Origin: Elephas maximus indicus
Lineage: Eukaryota; Chordata; Mammalia; Proboscidea; Elephantidae
Direction of reading: 5' to 3'
DNA length: 64,000 nt
Assembly: GCF_024166365.1 (NCBI RefSeq)
Contig: NC_064839.1
Coordinates: 40,188,378 to 40,252,377 of the forward strand
Shown: positions 62,986-64,000 of the stretch, one piece after another
Position numbering within the stretch: the first letter of the stretch is position 1
How the letters are laid out: each line of letters opens with the position of its first letter
Notes under the pieces: generated by a model
What the model saw: the letters and a program-made list of their open reading frames with translations, nothing else
Databases searched by the model: none
What the model was told of the DNA's origin: nothing
Program-made: the position numbers and the translations under genes

Positions 62986-63837
62986 TAGGAAACACTTGCC
63001 AACTCGTTTTAGGAGTCCAGCATTATATTGATAGTAAAACCAGATGAAGATATTATAAGAAAAGCATTTAGGATGAAGTGTACGGATGGCTACAATTTAG
63101 TTTGAAAGATATCAAAAACAAGATGAATTAATGGATGATATAAAAAAAAATTTTTATAGGAATGGATAAATGAATAAAGATGTGATAAAGGAAGTTTAGT
63201 AAAATGTTAATGGCGGAATCTAGTAGTCTTGGGTATTCAGGTGTGTATGGTAAAATTCTTTCAACTATGCAGTGCATTTGAAATTTTTAACAATAAAATG
63301 TTGAAAAAAAGGATATGACATGGTATTCACGTGGTTAAAACAATGAGTATTGATTTAACCCAAAAAAAGAGATAAAACCAAGAGAAAGGATGGCTGGCAA
63401 GTGTGGGGTGGGGGGTGGGGGGAAGGGATGCGTGTCTGTGGGATGAGAACTATTCATCTTCCAAGTCTGTACAGCATATTTGAAATTTAAAAACCAAGTA
63501 GCAGTGTAAGTACGAATTAAATAATGAGTTAACTACCAGACAAAACAGCTGTAAGAATTAGGAGTGCTTACAGTCTTGGAACTGAGACTTGCAATGGTGA
63601 GGTGGGTCAGGGAACTCCTGGTTATCATTATAAGCCTTGTAGCATTACTTGGTTTAAAACTGTCTGTATTCACTTGATAAAAATAAAAATTAAATCCTAA
63701 AAATTAGTCACAAAAAGTCAATGGTTAAGCTATAGGAAAAATAAGAAGCAGATTCTACCTGAGTCAGCAGCCCTGTGGCCTTAGATTGGGTTGGACAGTC
63801 AGGCAGGAGACCAAAGTTGCCCAAGGTTGGCTCCCTT

Positions 63838-63875
63838 GAGTCGGAATCGACTCGACGGCATAGGGTTTTTAGGGG
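63838..63875 (+). repeat. AfroSINE 3'-tail fragment
   Basis: Only the terminal 'gagtcggaatcgactcgacg' and 'gcatagggtttt' remain, close to the consensus end and without the tRNA-like head. Confidence 0.75.
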
Positions 63876-64000
63876 TCCCTTTCTTTTTTTAGGTTGGGGC
63901 TGCTTCTCTGTGGAAGGCTCCTGACTGCTAAAGATGTTGGAGAGGCCCTCCACAGTCTCTAGATCCTGCCCCTGTCTTAGTCAGTGCTAAGGGGCTCTGG

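Larger units (their letters stand above)
55735..64000. other. Upstream flank of CLEC18, no gene recognised
   Basis: About 55.7-56.7 kb is moderately GC-rich and presumably holds the CLEC18 promoter, but no TATA box or start could be assigned. Beyond that are a solo LTR (56738), a MIR (57655), old L1 ends (58066), a younger truncated L1 (59193), old L1 sequence (61808-62985) and AfroSINE pieces (62306, 63838). No exon of a neighbouring gene could be supported. Confidence 0.5.

Noticed and set aside
63708-63953. 81-codon - strand ORF at the window edge
   Set aside because: Includes an AfroSINE tail within the reading frame; cannot be tied to a known gene.

Overview
The window is mammalian nuclear DNA, almost certainly from an afrotherian and most likely a paenungulate (elephant, hyrax or sea cow). 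The evidence is the repeat content: at least ten tRNA-derived AfroSINE copies, an RTE LINE whose 3' end matches the AfroSINE tail, and L1 elements sharing one lineage-type 3' end. The gene order AARS1 - EXOSC6 - CLEC18 corresponds to the human 16q22 neighbourhood, read here with AARS1 on the + strand.

Layout. Positions 1-3200 hold two promoter-like GC-rich blocks upstream of AARS1. AARS1 (alanyl-tRNA synthetase) has 20 coding exons from 5813 to 23480; every splice junction keeps frame and the product is 968 residues, the human length. EXOSC6 (exosome ring subunit MTR3), a single-exon gene in a CpG island, lies at 25035-25853. On the - strand from about 43.3 kb to 27.06 kb I assemble a multi-exon gene of the hnRNP C/RALY family: six exons in perfect phase encode the post-RRM basic region, the oligomerising coiled coil and an acidic tail. 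I cannot find an RNA-recognition motif upstream. Its likely promoter is the CpG island at 42.95-43.85 kb, which offers a phase-compatible first exon. A tRNA-Gly(GCC) gene sits antisense inside one of its introns. CLEC18 (CAP + EGF + C-type lectin, secreted) fills 55734-44919 on the - strand with 12 coding exons and 453 codons. From 56 to 64 kb I see only repeats and unassigned sequence.

The main genes are unrelated in function: tRNA charging, RNA decay, a putative hnRNP-like factor, and a secreted lectin. Introns and intergenic DNA carry L1, RTE, AfroSINE, MIR/L2 and hAT fossils plus several solo LTRs. The observation most worth following is the hnRNP C/RALY-like gene without a visible RRM. 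No database search was possible: family calls rest on remembered protein sequences and on reading frames and splice sites seen directly.
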